This document shows positions 33,765-42,221 of a stretch of DNA of 49,102 nucleotides, in pieces. The notes beneath the pieces are model-generated. The model was not told the DNA's origin. It searched no databases and saw only the letters and a program-made list of their open reading frames with translations. The DNA is taken from NCBI RefSeq assembly GCF_016863295.1, contig NZ_BOOP01000035.1:101952-151053 (forward strand), given 5' to 3'. Positions within the stretch are counted from its first letter, which is position 1. Every line of letters begins with the position of its first letter. A program made the position numbers and the translations under genes. The stretch is from Planotetraspora phitsanulokensis. GTDB taxonomy: Bacteria; Actinomycetota; Actinomycetes; Streptosporangiales; Streptosporangiaceae.

Positions 33765-33857
33765 CTAGGCGGGCTGGGTGATCATGTACGCAAGCCCGAC
33801 AAGGATGACGACCGGGATCAGCCACACGACGACCTCGCCGAAAAACTCCTTGTACAT
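33765..33857 (-). CDS. Candidate 30-residue single-span membrane peptide
   Basis: A short frame with GGAGG about 11 bases before its ATG. The peptide begins MYKEFFGEVVVWLIPVVILV: short polar start, one uninterrupted membrane helix (about 8-27), short tail. The helical composition and the ribosome site favour a real small membrane protein, perhaps a regulator or subunit of a transport complex. It is divergent from the reductase gene at 33963. No family recognised. Confidence 0.55.
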   Translation of the reverse strand: MYKEFFGEVVVWLIPVVILVGLAYMITQPA

Positions 33858-33962
33858 GGGCCTGTGTCCTCCGGATTGCGCGCGAAAGTGAATTGCTCGC
33901 AGCATATTCGTTCCCGGGACCTGCTGGAACCCCGGCCCGGCGCCACGTGCCAGGATCAAGCG

Positions 33963-34943
33963 GTGCGATACGTCATCATCGGCGCCGGCGCCATCGGGGG
34001 GACCATCGGCGGGCGGCTCTTCCAGAGCGGCCACGACGTCCTCCTCATCGCACGCGGCGCACACCACGAGGCCTTACGTGACGGCGGCCTGCGCCTGATC
34101 ACCCCCGAGGGCGAGGCCCGCCTGCCGGTTCCGGTCGCGGACGGGCCCGTACGGCTCGGCGGCGACGACGTGCTCGTCCTGGCGACCAAGACCCAGGACA
34201 CGGCCGCCGCCCTCGACGCGTGGGCGGACACGCCGGTCGAAGGGGGCGGCCGGGCCGCGGAGAGGCTGCCGCTCGTCTGCGCGCAGAACGCCGTGGAGAA
34301 CGAACGGATCGCCCTGCGCAGGTTCGCCCGGGTCTACGGGATGTGCGTGTGGATGCCCGCGCTGCATCTCGAACCCGGGATCGTCGCGTCGCACGGCAGG
34401 CCGCTGTCCGGGATGCTGCCGATCGGGCGTCATCCCCAGGGTGTGGACGAGACGGCCGAGCGGATCGCGGCCGACCTCACCGCGAGCAACTTCGCCGGTT
34501 TCGCCGTGGCCGACGTCATGCGCTGGAAGTACGCCAAGCTGCTGACCAACCTCGGGAACGCCGTCGACGCGCTGTGCGGGCACGCGGACGGTCGACAGAA
34601 GATCATCCAGCGGGCCTACGAGGAGGGCCGCGCCGTGCTCGACGTCGCCGGCATTCCGTACGCCTCCCGGGAGGAGGAGCGGGCGACGCGGGGGAAGTCG
34701 GTCGAGGTCGGCCCGCTGGACGGCGTCCCACGCGGCGGAGGGTCGTCGTGGCAGAGCCTGGCCAGGGGCACCGGCTCGATCGAGACCGGCTACCTCAACG
34801 GGGAGATCGTGCTGCTCGGCCGTCTCCATGGCGTGCCGACCCCGGTCAACCTCGTGCTCCAGCGGGAGTCCGACCGGTTCGCCCGCGAACGGCTGGCGCC
34901 CGGCACCCTGGGTGTGGAGGAGCTGGAGCGCCTCCTGGGGTGA
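33963..34943 (+). CDS. Ketopantoate reductase (PanE/ApbA) family protein
   Basis: 326 residues from a GTG at 33963. An N-terminal Rossmann GAGAIGGTIGGRL (6-18) binds NADP(H). DVLVLATKTQD, the CAQNAVENE stretch and WKYAKLLTNLGNAVDAL with the catalytic-type lysine follow. It could reduce 2-dehydropantoate to pantoate, but no other pantothenate gene is nearby and many actinobacterial paralogues act on other 2-keto acids. CAGGAT six bases before the GTG could be a leaderless -10 or serve as AGGA ribosome site. Confidence 0.8.
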   Translation: MRYVIIGAGAIGGTIGGRLFQSGHDVLLIARGAHHEALRDGGLRLITPEGEARLPVPVADGPVRLGGDDVLVLATKTQDTAAALDAWADTPVEGGGRAAERLPLVCAQNAVENERIALRRFARVYGMCVWMPALHLEPGIVASHGRPLSGMLPIGRHPQGVDETAERIAADLTASNFAGFAVADVMRWKYAKLLTNLGNAVDALCGHADGRQKIIQRAYEEGRAVLDVAGIPYASREEERATRGKSVEVGPLDGVPRGGGSSWQSLARGTGSIETGYLNGEIVLLGRLHGVPTPVNLVLQRESDRFARERLAPGTLGVEELERLLG

Positions 34944-34998
34944 GAGTGACACGACCCACGGTGCGGGTCACGGCGGTGGAAACGCATCGCGACAGCGG

Positions 34999-35694
34999 CT
35001 ACGGCTGGAAGCGGTAGCCCATCCCCGGCTCGGTCAGCAGATGCTCCGGGCGGCCGGGGTTGGCTTCGAGCTTGCGGCGCAACTGCGCCATGTACTGCCG
35101 CAGGTAGTTGGTCTCCTTCAGGTACGCCGGACCCCACACCTGGGTGAGCAGATGGCGCTGGCTGATCAGCTTGCCGGGGTTGCGCAGGAGGATCTCCAGC
35201 AGGTGCCACTCGGTCGGCGTGAGCCGTACTCCGCTGGAGATCGTCTTGTTGGCCAGGTCGACCTCCAGGTCGCCGAGCAGCACCTTCGACTCCCCGGTCT
35301 CCTTGGGTTCGGTGCGCCGGGTCACCGCCCGGATCCTGGCCAGCAACTCGTCGACGCCGAACGGCTTGGTGACGTAGTCGTCGGCGCCGGCGTCGAGCGC
35401 GTCGACCTTGTCGGAGCTTCCCGGCCGCCCGGACAGCACGATGATCGGGACGCTGGTCCAGCCCCGGAGCCCGTGGATGACGTCGACGCCGTCCATGTCC
35501 GGCAGGCCGAGGTCGAGGACGACGAGGTCGGGATGCCACTCGGCCGCCAGCCTCAGAGCGGCGCCGCCGTCGGGCGCGACCTCGACCTCGTAACGGCGCG
35601 CGGCGAGGTTGATCCGCAGCGCGCGGAGTATCTGCGGCTCGTCGTCGACGACGAGGATGCGGGACGTCGTCCCGCGCGGCGAAGGTTCACCCAC
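34999..35694 (-). CDS. OmpR-family response regulator, KdpE-like
   Basis: 231 residues from a GTG at 35694: receiver with D17-D18, phospho-acceptor D61 (LVVLDLGLPDMDG) and YVTKPF lysine, then a winged helix (LTPTEWHLLEILLRNPGKLISQRHLLTQVWGPAYLKETNYLR), whose wording is characteristic of KdpE. No kdpD or kdpFABC gene is in the window, so it is an orphan here. TAGCCT lies 7 bases before the GTG, the leaderless pattern. Relation to the KimA-like permease 3.5 kb away is speculative. Confidence 0.87.
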   Translation of the reverse strand: MGEPSPRGTTSRILVVDDEPQILRALRINLAARRYEVEVAPDGGAALRLAAEWHPDLVVLDLGLPDMDGVDVIHGLRGWTSVPIIVLSGRPGSSDKVDALDAGADDYVTKPFGVDELLARIRAVTRRTEPKETGESKVLLGDLEVDLANKTISSGVRLTPTEWHLLEILLRNPGKLISQRHLLTQVWGPAYLKETNYLRQYMAQLRRKLEANPGRPEHLLTEPGMGYRFQP

Positions 35695-35770
35695 AAGTTC
35701 CAGGCTACGACCTGAGGAGACGGCACTTGATCGGCTAGGGTGCTGAGCGCCAATCCCCCAGGAGGACGAC

Positions 35771-35980
35771 ATGAGCGACTACACCACGACATTTGCCTTC
35801 ATCGACGGCGACAACGACGGCTTGATCTCGGCCGCCGAACTGGTCCGGCTCATGGATGTGCTCGGCCAGCCGATCACCGCCGACGGCGCCCAGGAGGCGA
35901 TCGCCAAGGTGGACGCCGACGGCGACGGCCGCATCAACCTCAAGGAGTTCGGGGTGTGGCTGGAGAGCCGCTCGTCCTGA
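35771..35980 (+). CDS. Small EF-hand calcium-binding protein
   Basis: 69 residues with two canonical EF-hand loops, D12-G-D-N-D-G to E23 and D48-A-D-G-D-G to E59, each ending with the bidentate glutamate. It resembles half-calmodulin proteins of streptomycetes. AGGAGG precedes the ATG by 6-7 bases. The 3' 41 bases overlap the end of the convergent flavin oxidase gene. Confidence 0.92.
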   Translation: MSDYTTTFAFIDGDNDGLISAAELVRLMDVLGQPITADGAQEAIAKVDADGDGRINLKEFGVWLESRSS

Positions 35981-37067
35981 GCCCCCGGGCGGGCGACCGC
36001 TCGTGCAGGCCGAACCTCTGATCGGGTTCGGCCCGGCCGTCCACCACGTCGGCGACGTACTCGGCCAGGGCCGGGGCGTGTTTGAAGCCGTGCCCCGAGT
36101 CGCCGCCGAGCAGCCAGACCCCGTCGGCCGCCTCCGCGATGATCCACTCGGCGTCGGCGGTCAGGGCGTACTGGCAGACCTGGCTGAACAGAACCGGCGC
36201 GTCGGCGAGCGCGGGGAACCGGCGGGCGATGTAGTCCCTGGCGAGCTCCTCGCCGGCCGCCAGCACCTGCCGGCTCCCGGTCTCCGGATCGTACGGCTCG
36301 CCCTCGGCGTCGCTGGTGACCTTCATGCCGACCCCGCCGATGTCGCCGTGCCCGTACGCCGACAGGTCGAAGTCGCAGAACGCCGGCAACGGCGGCGAGG
36401 TCCAGTCGCGGGGGACGGCGAAGTGGAACGTGTCCTGCCTGGTGATCGTCATGGGCACGTCGAACAGGCCGGGCAGCCAGGCGCCGCAGGCCCACACGAC
36501 CCGGTCCGCGGTCAGCACCTCGCCGTCGGCCACCACGCCGGTCCGCTCGCCGTACGGCAGGGCCCTGGCGCGGACGAACGTGACCCCGGCGGCCCGGGCG
36601 AGCCTGGCGACCGCCAGCGTGGCGTCGCGGGCCCTGAGGACGCCCGCCTTCGGCTCCCACAGCACGAAGGCCAGATCGTCGCCCTTGAGGGAGGGGAACC
36701 GGCGACCGGCCTCCTCGGGTTCGAGCAGCTCATGCGGGATTTCCAGATTTTTCAGGACCTGGGCGCTTCTGCTCTCCCAGCCGTCCTCCTGATAGGCGAA
36801 CCACATCAGCCCCGACTGGATGACGAGCTCCTCGCCGGCCCGCTCACCGAGCCTCAGCCAGGACTCCCCGGCCCGCCAGGCCATCCGCGCGTACCACTCG
36901 TCCGACCCGTGCGAACTGCGCAGCAGCCGCGTGTGCCCCGCACTCGCCTGGCGGACGTGGCCGGGCGCGTACTGCTCGACCAGCGTGACCCGCCAGCCGG
37001 TCTCGGCCAGCCGTAACGACAGCGACAGGCCCCAGATGCCCGCTCCGACCACGATCACCGACTTCAT
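35940..37067 (-). CDS. FAD-dependent amine/amino acid oxidase, sarcosine oxidase-like
   Basis: 375 residues of the DAO superfamily. FAD-binding GAGIWGLS at 8-15; SAGHTRLLRSSHG matches the MSOX/MTOX SxHGxTRxxR-type block. C298 in VCQYALTADAEWII is at the position of the covalent flavin cysteine of monomeric sarcosine oxidase, and GGDSGHGFKHAP near 321-332 closes the FAD site. It should oxidise an N-methyl or secondary amine, releasing H2O2. Its ATG begins one base after the stop of the AAA+ ATPase, so the two are coupled. The C-terminal tail is Pro/Arg-rich and may be non-essential. Confidence 0.85.
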   Translation of the reverse strand: MKSVIVVGAGIWGLSLSLRLAETGWRVTLVEQYAPGHVRQASAGHTRLLRSSHGSDEWYARMAWRAGESWLRLGERAGEELVIQSGLMWFAYQEDGWESRSAQVLKNLEIPHELLEPEEAGRRFPSLKGDDLAFVLWEPKAGVLRARDATLAVARLARAAGVTFVRARALPYGERTGVVADGEVLTADRVVWACGAWLPGLFDVPMTITRQDTFHFAVPRDWTSPPLPAFCDFDLSAYGHGDIGGVGMKVTSDAEGEPYDPETGSRQVLAAGEELARDYIARRFPALADAPVLFSQVCQYALTADAEWIIAEAADGVWLLGGDSGHGFKHAPALAEYVADVVDGRAEPDQRFGLHERSPARGLRTSGSPATPRTP

Positions 37068-37068
37068 C

Positions 37069-38448
37069 TCAGTCTCCTCCTGGAGCGAAAATGTCCGCGG
37101 CCGTCACCGCCATGAGGTTCGGGTCGGCGTGTGTCACCTCGGTCCGCGCGCAGATCGCGTATCGGATGCCCTCCGGATCGGGCACGAGACGAGCGGCCTT
37201 GGCGGACAGCTTGGCCATGATCCGCGGAGCGGACACCGACCTGGCCCATTTCGACTCTCCGGCCAGAACCGGCTCGCGGGCGCGCCCGCGCAGGACGACC
37301 GCGTCGATCTGGTTCTGACCGTCGGCTTCCCACCAGGGGCCGACGGCGACGACCTGCGGATCGATCTCTGAGGCGCGACGGCGTAGATGATCTCGGAACG
37401 CGTCCTCGTACGCGGCCCCCATGTGGTCGTCGAGCCCTTCGAGGATGACGGGCAACACCGTGTCACCCAGGCCGATCTCGATCTTCGATCTGTTCCGCAT
37501 AAGGGGGCCGAGATAGAAGCTGAGGAAGTTGTCGGCGATCCGGTAGATCTTCCGCCTCGATTTCCTCTCGTCCTCCGTCACCGGGATCAGACGCTCGACC
37601 AGCCGCAGCCCGATGAGCCGCTCCAGCGTGCGTGTGGGATCGGTCCCCACGGCGTCCGCGATCTCCTGGAAACGGGTCCTGCCCGCCGCGATCGCGTCCA
37701 GAACCGCCCCCGGCTGATGACCCGCCCCCAGCTCGGTGGCGAGGATCAGCCGGCCCTCGTTGTAGAGAAGCGCCGACGGGCGCACCGCCAGACGACGCAG
37801 ATTGTCCTGGATCGAACCGTCCTGGTCCCAGAGCGAGAGGTAGAGCGGAACACCTCCCACGATCCCGTAGACCAAGGCCCGATCTTCCGGAGACAGTCGC
37901 GGCAACATCAACGCCGCCTCGTGCGGGCGGAACGGGTGAAGCTGCATCGCCAGGTCGAAACGTCCGTAGAGCGGAGCCCGGTACTCCTGCATCTCCCACA
38001 TCGCCCGGACCGAGGAACCGCTCAGCAGGATGCGCAACTTCGTCCGCCCCTGGATCCGGTCCAGGACCGCGCGCATGATGCCCGGCAGATCCGGGGACAT
38101 CGCGGTCAGCTCAGGGAACTCGTCCAGGACCAGCAACAGGGGATCGTGTTCCGCCTGGGCCGCGAGATGCTCGAACGCGTCGTACCAGTCCCGGTACGGG
38201 GTGACGTCGAGCTGTCGCAACCCGCCGGGCAGCGCCGCCGCCGCCTCCCGGGAGAGCTGCGCCAGCTCGAACGTGGGCGCGCTGCCGGCCCCGGTGTAGA
38301 AGACGAGCCTGCGCCCCTCGGCGAACCGGCGGATCAGCGCGGTCTTCCCCACCCGTCTCCGTCCCCAGATCAACGCCGGACGCGGATACGGCTGGGCCCA
38401 CCACTCTTCGAGAGCGGCGAGTTCCTGGACACGATTGACAAAGCCCAC
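37069..38448 (-). CDS. AAA+ ATPase with DUF234 / PD-(D/E)XK-like C-terminal domain
   Basis: 459 residues. Walker A GRRRVGKT at 29-36, Walker B LLLVLDE at 104-110, sensor-like LLSGSS near 160. A winged-helix segment follows (FQEIADAVGTDPTRTLERLIGLRLVERLIP). The C-terminal DUF234 domain carries QIDAVVL and AGESKWA, the D...ExK arrangement of PD-(D/E)XK nucleases. This archaeal-ATPase type is usually chromosomal and of unknown role, sometimes linked to defence or mobile DNA. GTG start at 38448 lies six bases from TAGGTT, so leaderless. Coupling to a flavin oxidase is unusual. Confidence 0.82.
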   Translation of the reverse strand: MGFVNRVQELAALEEWWAQPYPRPALIWGRRRVGKTALIRRFAEGRRLVFYTGAGSAPTFELAQLSREAAAALPGGLRQLDVTPYRDWYDAFEHLAAQAEHDPLLLVLDEFPELTAMSPDLPGIMRAVLDRIQGRTKLRILLSGSSVRAMWEMQEYRAPLYGRFDLAMQLHPFRPHEAALMLPRLSPEDRALVYGIVGGVPLYLSLWDQDGSIQDNLRRLAVRPSALLYNEGRLILATELGAGHQPGAVLDAIAAGRTRFQEIADAVGTDPTRTLERLIGLRLVERLIPVTEDERKSRRKIYRIADNFLSFYLGPLMRNRSKIEIGLGDTVLPVILEGLDDHMGAAYEDAFRDHLRRRASEIDPQVVAVGPWWEADGQNQIDAVVLRGRAREPVLAGESKWARSVSAPRIMAKLSAKAARLVPDPEGIRYAICARTEVTHADPNLMAVTAADIFAPGGD

Positions 38449-38454
38449 CGAACA

Positions 38455-38473
38455 AACCTACATCGCATGTAGG
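38455..38473. promoter_or_regulatory. 17-base palindrome over the AAA+ ATPase promoter
   Basis: CCTACAT-CGC-ATGTAGG (38457-38473) overlaps the minus-strand -10 TAGGTT (38455-38460) of the leaderless ATPase gene and lies in the divergent gap with the IclR gene. A repressor could control either gene. Confidence 0.55.
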
Positions 38474-38536
38474 CTACGCGGGGCGTAGGTAGCATTGAAC
38501 GTGGGTTGATCCACCGCCTCGACGATCGGGAACGTG

Positions 38537-39202
38537 ATGACGGCCGAGTCGGCACAGACGCTGGAACGAGGGTTACGGCTGCTCCGGCTGCTCGCGGACG
38601 GCCACGGGGGCCACACGCCCACCGAGCTCGCCCACGAGCTCGGCCTCAGCCGGCCCGCCGTCTACCGGCTGCTCACCACCCTCCAGGAGGAGGGTTTCGC
38701 CCGCCGCGACGCGGAGGGACGCGTGCATCTGGGGTTCGGCGTCCTCACCCTCGCCCAGGCCGTGCAGCCGCTGCTGCGCGCCGCCGCGCTGCCCGCATTG
38801 CGGACGCTGGCCGAGCGGGCGGGCGCGACGGCCCATCTGACCGTGGCCGAGGGCGACGACGGCCTGGCGGTCGCCGTGGTGGAACCGTCCTGGACGGACT
38901 TCCACGTGGCCTACCGCGAGGGCTCGCGGCACCCGCTGACGCGCGGCGCGGCCGGGCTGGCCCTGCTCGCGCTCCGGTCGGGAAGCTCGGAGCCGCCGCT
39001 CCACCTGACGAGAGACCAGCTCCAGGAGGGCGCCCGGGGCCTCGCCGCGCCCGTGCGGGGACTCGCCGGCCTGGAGGCGTCGGTGGGCGTGGTCACCTTC
39101 AGCGACCTCGACGTGGACACGGTCGGCCCTCTGGTGCTCGCCGCCGCCGACGAGATCGCCGCCGCGCTGGCCCATCCGAAACGGACCGATTTTTCACCAT
39201 AG
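38537..39202 (+). CDS. IclR-family transcriptional regulator
   Basis: 221 residues (an in-frame GTG one codon earlier is possible). The winged helix-turn-helix comprises TPTELAHELGLSRPAVYRLLTTL; the C-terminal IclR effector domain is shorter than usual (family about 250), ending soon after LVLAAADEIAAAL. It lies directly upstream of homogentisate dioxygenase with two dyads in between, as HmgR-type IclR regulators do, so homogentisate or a related aromatic acid is the probable effector. Confidence 0.88.
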   Translation: MTAESAQTLERGLRLLRLLADGHGGHTPTELAHELGLSRPAVYRLLTTLQEEGFARRDAEGRVHLGFGVLTLAQAVQPLLRAAALPALRTLAERAGATAHLTVAEGDDGLAVAVVEPSWTDFHVAYREGSRHPLTRGAAGLALLALRSGSSEPPLHLTRDQLQEGARGLAAPVRGLAGLEASVGVVTFSDLDVDTVGPLVLAAADEIAAALAHPKRTDFSP

Positions 39203-39251
39203 GCAGTGGTTTGACATCTGGTGCGCATTGGCGGATCGTCGTACGTATAGA

Positions 39252-39275
39252 GGACGCATGCGTCCGATATTCGGA
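39252..39275 (+). promoter_or_regulatory. Overlapping palindromes upstream of hmgA
   Basis: GGACGCATGCGTCC (39252-39265) is a perfect 14-base palindrome and runs into TCCGATATTCGGA (39263-39275). TATAGA (39246-39251) just upstream could be the -10, placing both over the transcription start. The upstream IclR protein is the best candidate binder. Confidence 0.6.
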
Positions 39276-39289
39276 CATGGAGGGTCGCC

Positions 39290-40462
39290 ATGCCGTACTA
39301 CCGCGTCGTCGGCGAGGTACCGGAGAAGCGTCATGTGCAGTTCCGCAGGCCTGACGGAGGGCTCTATCAGGAGGAGCTGATGGGCGAGGAGGGCTTCTCG
39401 TCCGATTCCTCGCTCCTCTACCACCGGTACGCGCCCACGGCGATCGTGAAGGCGGAGGCCGTCGACCAGGGGGCCTCGGGGCTCAGCCCGAACCTGCCGC
39501 TGTCTCCGCGCCACTTCCGCACGCAGGACCTGCGGCCGGACGGCGATCTGGTGTCCGGTCGCCTGCTGCTCGCGGGCAACTCCGACGTCCGCATCTCGTA
39601 CGCCGCGACCAGCGCCCCCAGCGAGCTGTACCGCGACTCGATGGGCGACGAGTGCGTCTACATCGCGAGCGGACGGGCTCGCTTCGAGTCCGCCTACGGG
39701 GCCCTGGAGGTGGGCGAGGGCGACTACATCGTCGTCCCGACCGGGGCGATCCACCGATGGGTGCCCGACGGCCCGGTGACCGCGCTCGTGATCGAGGCCG
39801 CGGGCCACATCCGCCCGCCGAAGCGCTACCTCTCCCAGTACGGCCAGTTCCTCGAGCACGCCCCGTACTCCGAGCGCGACCTGCGCGCCCCGTCCGAGCC
39901 GCTGCTCGTGGACGGCGAGGAGGTCCCCGTCCTGGTCCGCACGCGCGGCGGGCTGACCAGGCTGACCTACGCCCACCACCCCTTCGACGTGGTGGGCTGG
40001 GACGGCTGCCTCTACCCGTACGCCTTCAACATCCGCGACTTCGAGCCCATCGTGAAGCGGACCCACGCGCCGCCGCCGGTGCACCAGACGTTCGAGGGCC
40101 CGGGCTTCGTGATCTGCTCGTTCTGCCCGCGGCCGCTCGACTTCCATCCGGAGGCCGTGCCGATCCCCTACAACCACCACAACGTCGACTCCGACGAGTT
40201 CATGTTCTACGCGGGCGGCGACTACTCCGCGCGCAAGGGCTCCGGCATCGACGTCGGCTCGGTCTCGCTGCACCCGGCGGGCTTCACCCACGGTCCGCAG
40301 CCCGGCGCGGTCGAGGCCGTCGTCGAGGCCGTGCGCAAGGGCCTGTCCACGACCAGCGAGATGGCGGTCATGCTCGACACCTTCCGCCCCCTCGACCTCG
40401 GTCCGGCCGCCTTCGCCTGCGAGGACCCGGGCTACGCCTGGACGTGGGCGGTGCGAGCGTGA
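39290..40462 (+). CDS. hmgA: Homogentisate 1,2-dioxygenase
   Basis: 390 residues, cupin fold. Iron ligands are readable as H297 (PYNHHN), E303 (VDSDEF) and H334 (FTHGPQPG), matching human HGD spacing. It opens the ring of homogentisate to maleylacetoacetate in tyrosine and phenylalanine breakdown. GGAGGG lies before the ATG. The stop overlaps the fumarylacetoacetase start (GTGA). No maleylacetoacetate isomerase gene is present, as is common in actinobacteria, where an unlinked or thiol-dependent step may serve. Confidence 0.93.
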   Translation: MPYYRVVGEVPEKRHVQFRRPDGGLYQEELMGEEGFSSDSSLLYHRYAPTAIVKAEAVDQGASGLSPNLPLSPRHFRTQDLRPDGDLVSGRLLLAGNSDVRISYAATSAPSELYRDSMGDECVYIASGRARFESAYGALEVGEGDYIVVPTGAIHRWVPDGPVTALVIEAAGHIRPPKRYLSQYGQFLEHAPYSERDLRAPSEPLLVDGEEVPVLVRTRGGLTRLTYAHHPFDVVGWDGCLYPYAFNIRDFEPIVKRTHAPPPVHQTFEGPGFVICSFCPRPLDFHPEAVPIPYNHHNVDSDEFMFYAGGDYSARKGSGIDVGSVSLHPAGFTHGPQPGAVEAVVEAVRKGLSTTSEMAVMLDTFRPLDLGPAAFACEDPGYAWTWAVRA

Positions 40463-41559
40463 GCTTCGGCGTGGAGAACCTGCCCTACGGCGTGTTCTCC
40501 CGCCCCGGACAGACCCCCCGGGTGGGCGTGCGGATCGGGGACCAGGTCCTCGACCTCGCCCCCGCCCTGGGCGACCCGGTCTTCGCCTCGCCGTCCCTCA
40601 ACGCCTTCATGGCGCTGGGCCGTACGGCATGGGCGCGGGCGCGGGCCCGCATCAGGCAGGTGGCGGCGTCCGGGGATCCCCGGCATCTGATCCCTCTCGG
40701 CGACGTGACCCTCCATCTGCCGATCGAGGTGGCCGACTACGTCGACTTCTACGCCTCCCTCGAGCACGCCTCGAATCTCGGCCGGATGTTCCGGCCGGAC
40801 GAGGAGCCGCTGAAGCCGAACTGGCGGCATCTCCCCGTGGGCTATCACGGGCGGGCGGGCACGGTGGTGGTCTCCGGCACGCCGATCAGGCGGCCGTGCG
40901 GGCAGCGCCCGTCGTTCGGGCCGACGGAGAAGCTCGACATCGAGGCCGAACTGGGGTTCGTCGTCGGCGTGCCCACCGCGCTCGGCGGGCGGGCCGGCGC
41001 CTTCGAGGACCACGTCTTCGGAGTGACCCTGCTCAACGACTGGAGCGCGCGGGACATCCAGTCCTGGGAGTACGTGCCGCTCGGCCCCTTCCTGGGCAAG
41101 TCGTTCGCCACCTCGATCTCGCCGTGGATCACGCCGCTGGAGGCGCTGGAGGACGCCAGGATCGAGGGACCGGCCCAGGACCCCGTGCCGGTCGCCTACC
41201 TCAGGAGGTCCGCCCCGTGGGGCCTCGACCTCACGCTCCGCGTGGAGCTCAACGGCGAGCAGATCTCGGCCCCGCCGTACCGGGACGTGTACTGGACGCC
41301 CGACCAGATGCTCGCCCACATGACCGTGAACGGCGCGTCCCTGCGGACCGGCGACCTGTTCGCCAGCGGCACGGTGTCGGGGGACGGACGGTTCGGGTCC
41401 CTCATCGAGCTGACCTGGAACGGAGCCGAGCCGCTCAAGCTCAGGAACGGGGAGACGAGGACCTTCCTCGAGGACGGCGACCTCGTCACGATCTCCGCCG
41501 TGACCCCGGGCGGCCTCAGCCTCGGCGCGGTGTCAGGGAGCATCCTGCCCGCCACTTAA
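40459..41559 (+). CDS. fahA: Fumarylacetoacetase
   Basis: 366 residues from a GTG overlapping hmgA by 4 bases. An SH3-like N-terminal domain precedes the FAH fold, with SLEHASNLGRMFRPD, the metal ligands in KLDIEAELGFVVG (E-x-E) and LLNDWSARDIQSWEY (D). Cleaves fumarylacetoacetate to fumarate and acetoacetate. Slightly shorter than the eukaryotic enzyme (about 420). Last step of the homogentisate pathway, coupled with the first. Confidence 0.93.
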   Translation: MSFGVENLPYGVFSRPGQTPRVGVRIGDQVLDLAPALGDPVFASPSLNAFMALGRTAWARARARIRQVAASGDPRHLIPLGDVTLHLPIEVADYVDFYASLEHASNLGRMFRPDEEPLKPNWRHLPVGYHGRAGTVVVSGTPIRRPCGQRPSFGPTEKLDIEAELGFVVGVPTALGGRAGAFEDHVFGVTLLNDWSARDIQSWEYVPLGPFLGKSFATSISPWITPLEALEDARIEGPAQDPVPVAYLRRSAPWGLDLTLRVELNGEQISAPPYRDVYWTPDQMLAHMTVNGASLRTGDLFASGTVSGDGRFGSLIELTWNGAEPLKLRNGETRTFLEDGDLVTISAVTPGGLSLGAVSGSILPAT

Positions 41560-41595
41560 AGTGTTCCTGTCGTCACGCATCGCTACTCTGGGGCC

Positions 41596-41931
41596 ATGCG
41601 TCACACGGCAACGATCGTGATCGTTCTCTTACTGGCGGCCTGCGCGCGGGTGGTCCCTCCCGCCCCTCGGATCACGATGACTCCGGGGGCGGACACGGCG
41701 TCGGCCCCGACGGAACCCGGCCTCACCGTCACGGCGGACGGCGGCAGGCTGATCAGCGTGGTGGCCTACGCCGGGCGTGATCTCGTCTCCGGGTCCCTCG
41801 ACGCCTCCCGCACGAGGTGGCGCTCGTCGCGAGCGCTCAGACCCGGCACCGAATACGTGGTGAACGCCGTGGCCACCGGCCGGGACGGCGTCGCCGCCCA
41901 GATCGCCGGCAGGTTCCAAACCCGGCAGTGA
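41596..41931 (+). CDS. Lipoprotein with single Ig-like domain, possible L,D-transpeptidase remnant
   Basis: 111 residues. Signal peptide with lipobox LLAAC (cysteine at 16). The rest (ITMTPGADTASAPTEPGLTV, LRPGTEYVVNAVATG, AQIAGRFQTRQ) resembles the first Ig-like domain of actinobacterial L,D-transpeptidases such as LdtMt2, but no second Ig or YkuD catalytic domain follows. The 290 bases downstream (41932-42221) hold no supported gene, so a truncated gene is likely; an intact small lipoprotein is the alternative. TACTCT lies 6 bases before the ATG, leaderless pattern. Confidence 0.65.
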   Translation: MRHTATIVIVLLLAACARVVPPAPRITMTPGADTASAPTEPGLTVTADGGRLISVVAYAGRDLVSGSLDASRTRWRSSRALRPGTEYVVNAVATGRDGVAAQIAGRFQTRQ

Positions 41932-42221
41932 ATACGTCCGCGCCGTGGACGACGAATTGGCCCGGGCCCGCGTCGATGTGAGCCACATGGCGCATCGGCA
42001 CCCGGCCTGAACAGGCCCAATTGCGCTACGAGCACACCCTGCGCGGCGATCCGGTCATCACCCCCGGAACGCAGATAAAGCCGACACCGTGCAACTGCTG
42101 AAGATTTCGGCAATTCGCCTGAGACGATCGGCTCAACGGCGCCGACCTCCCATACAGAGTTAATGTAAAAGGGAGGAACCCTGCCCGATCGGAATCCGTT
42201 CATTGCTATGGAGGCGAGGCA

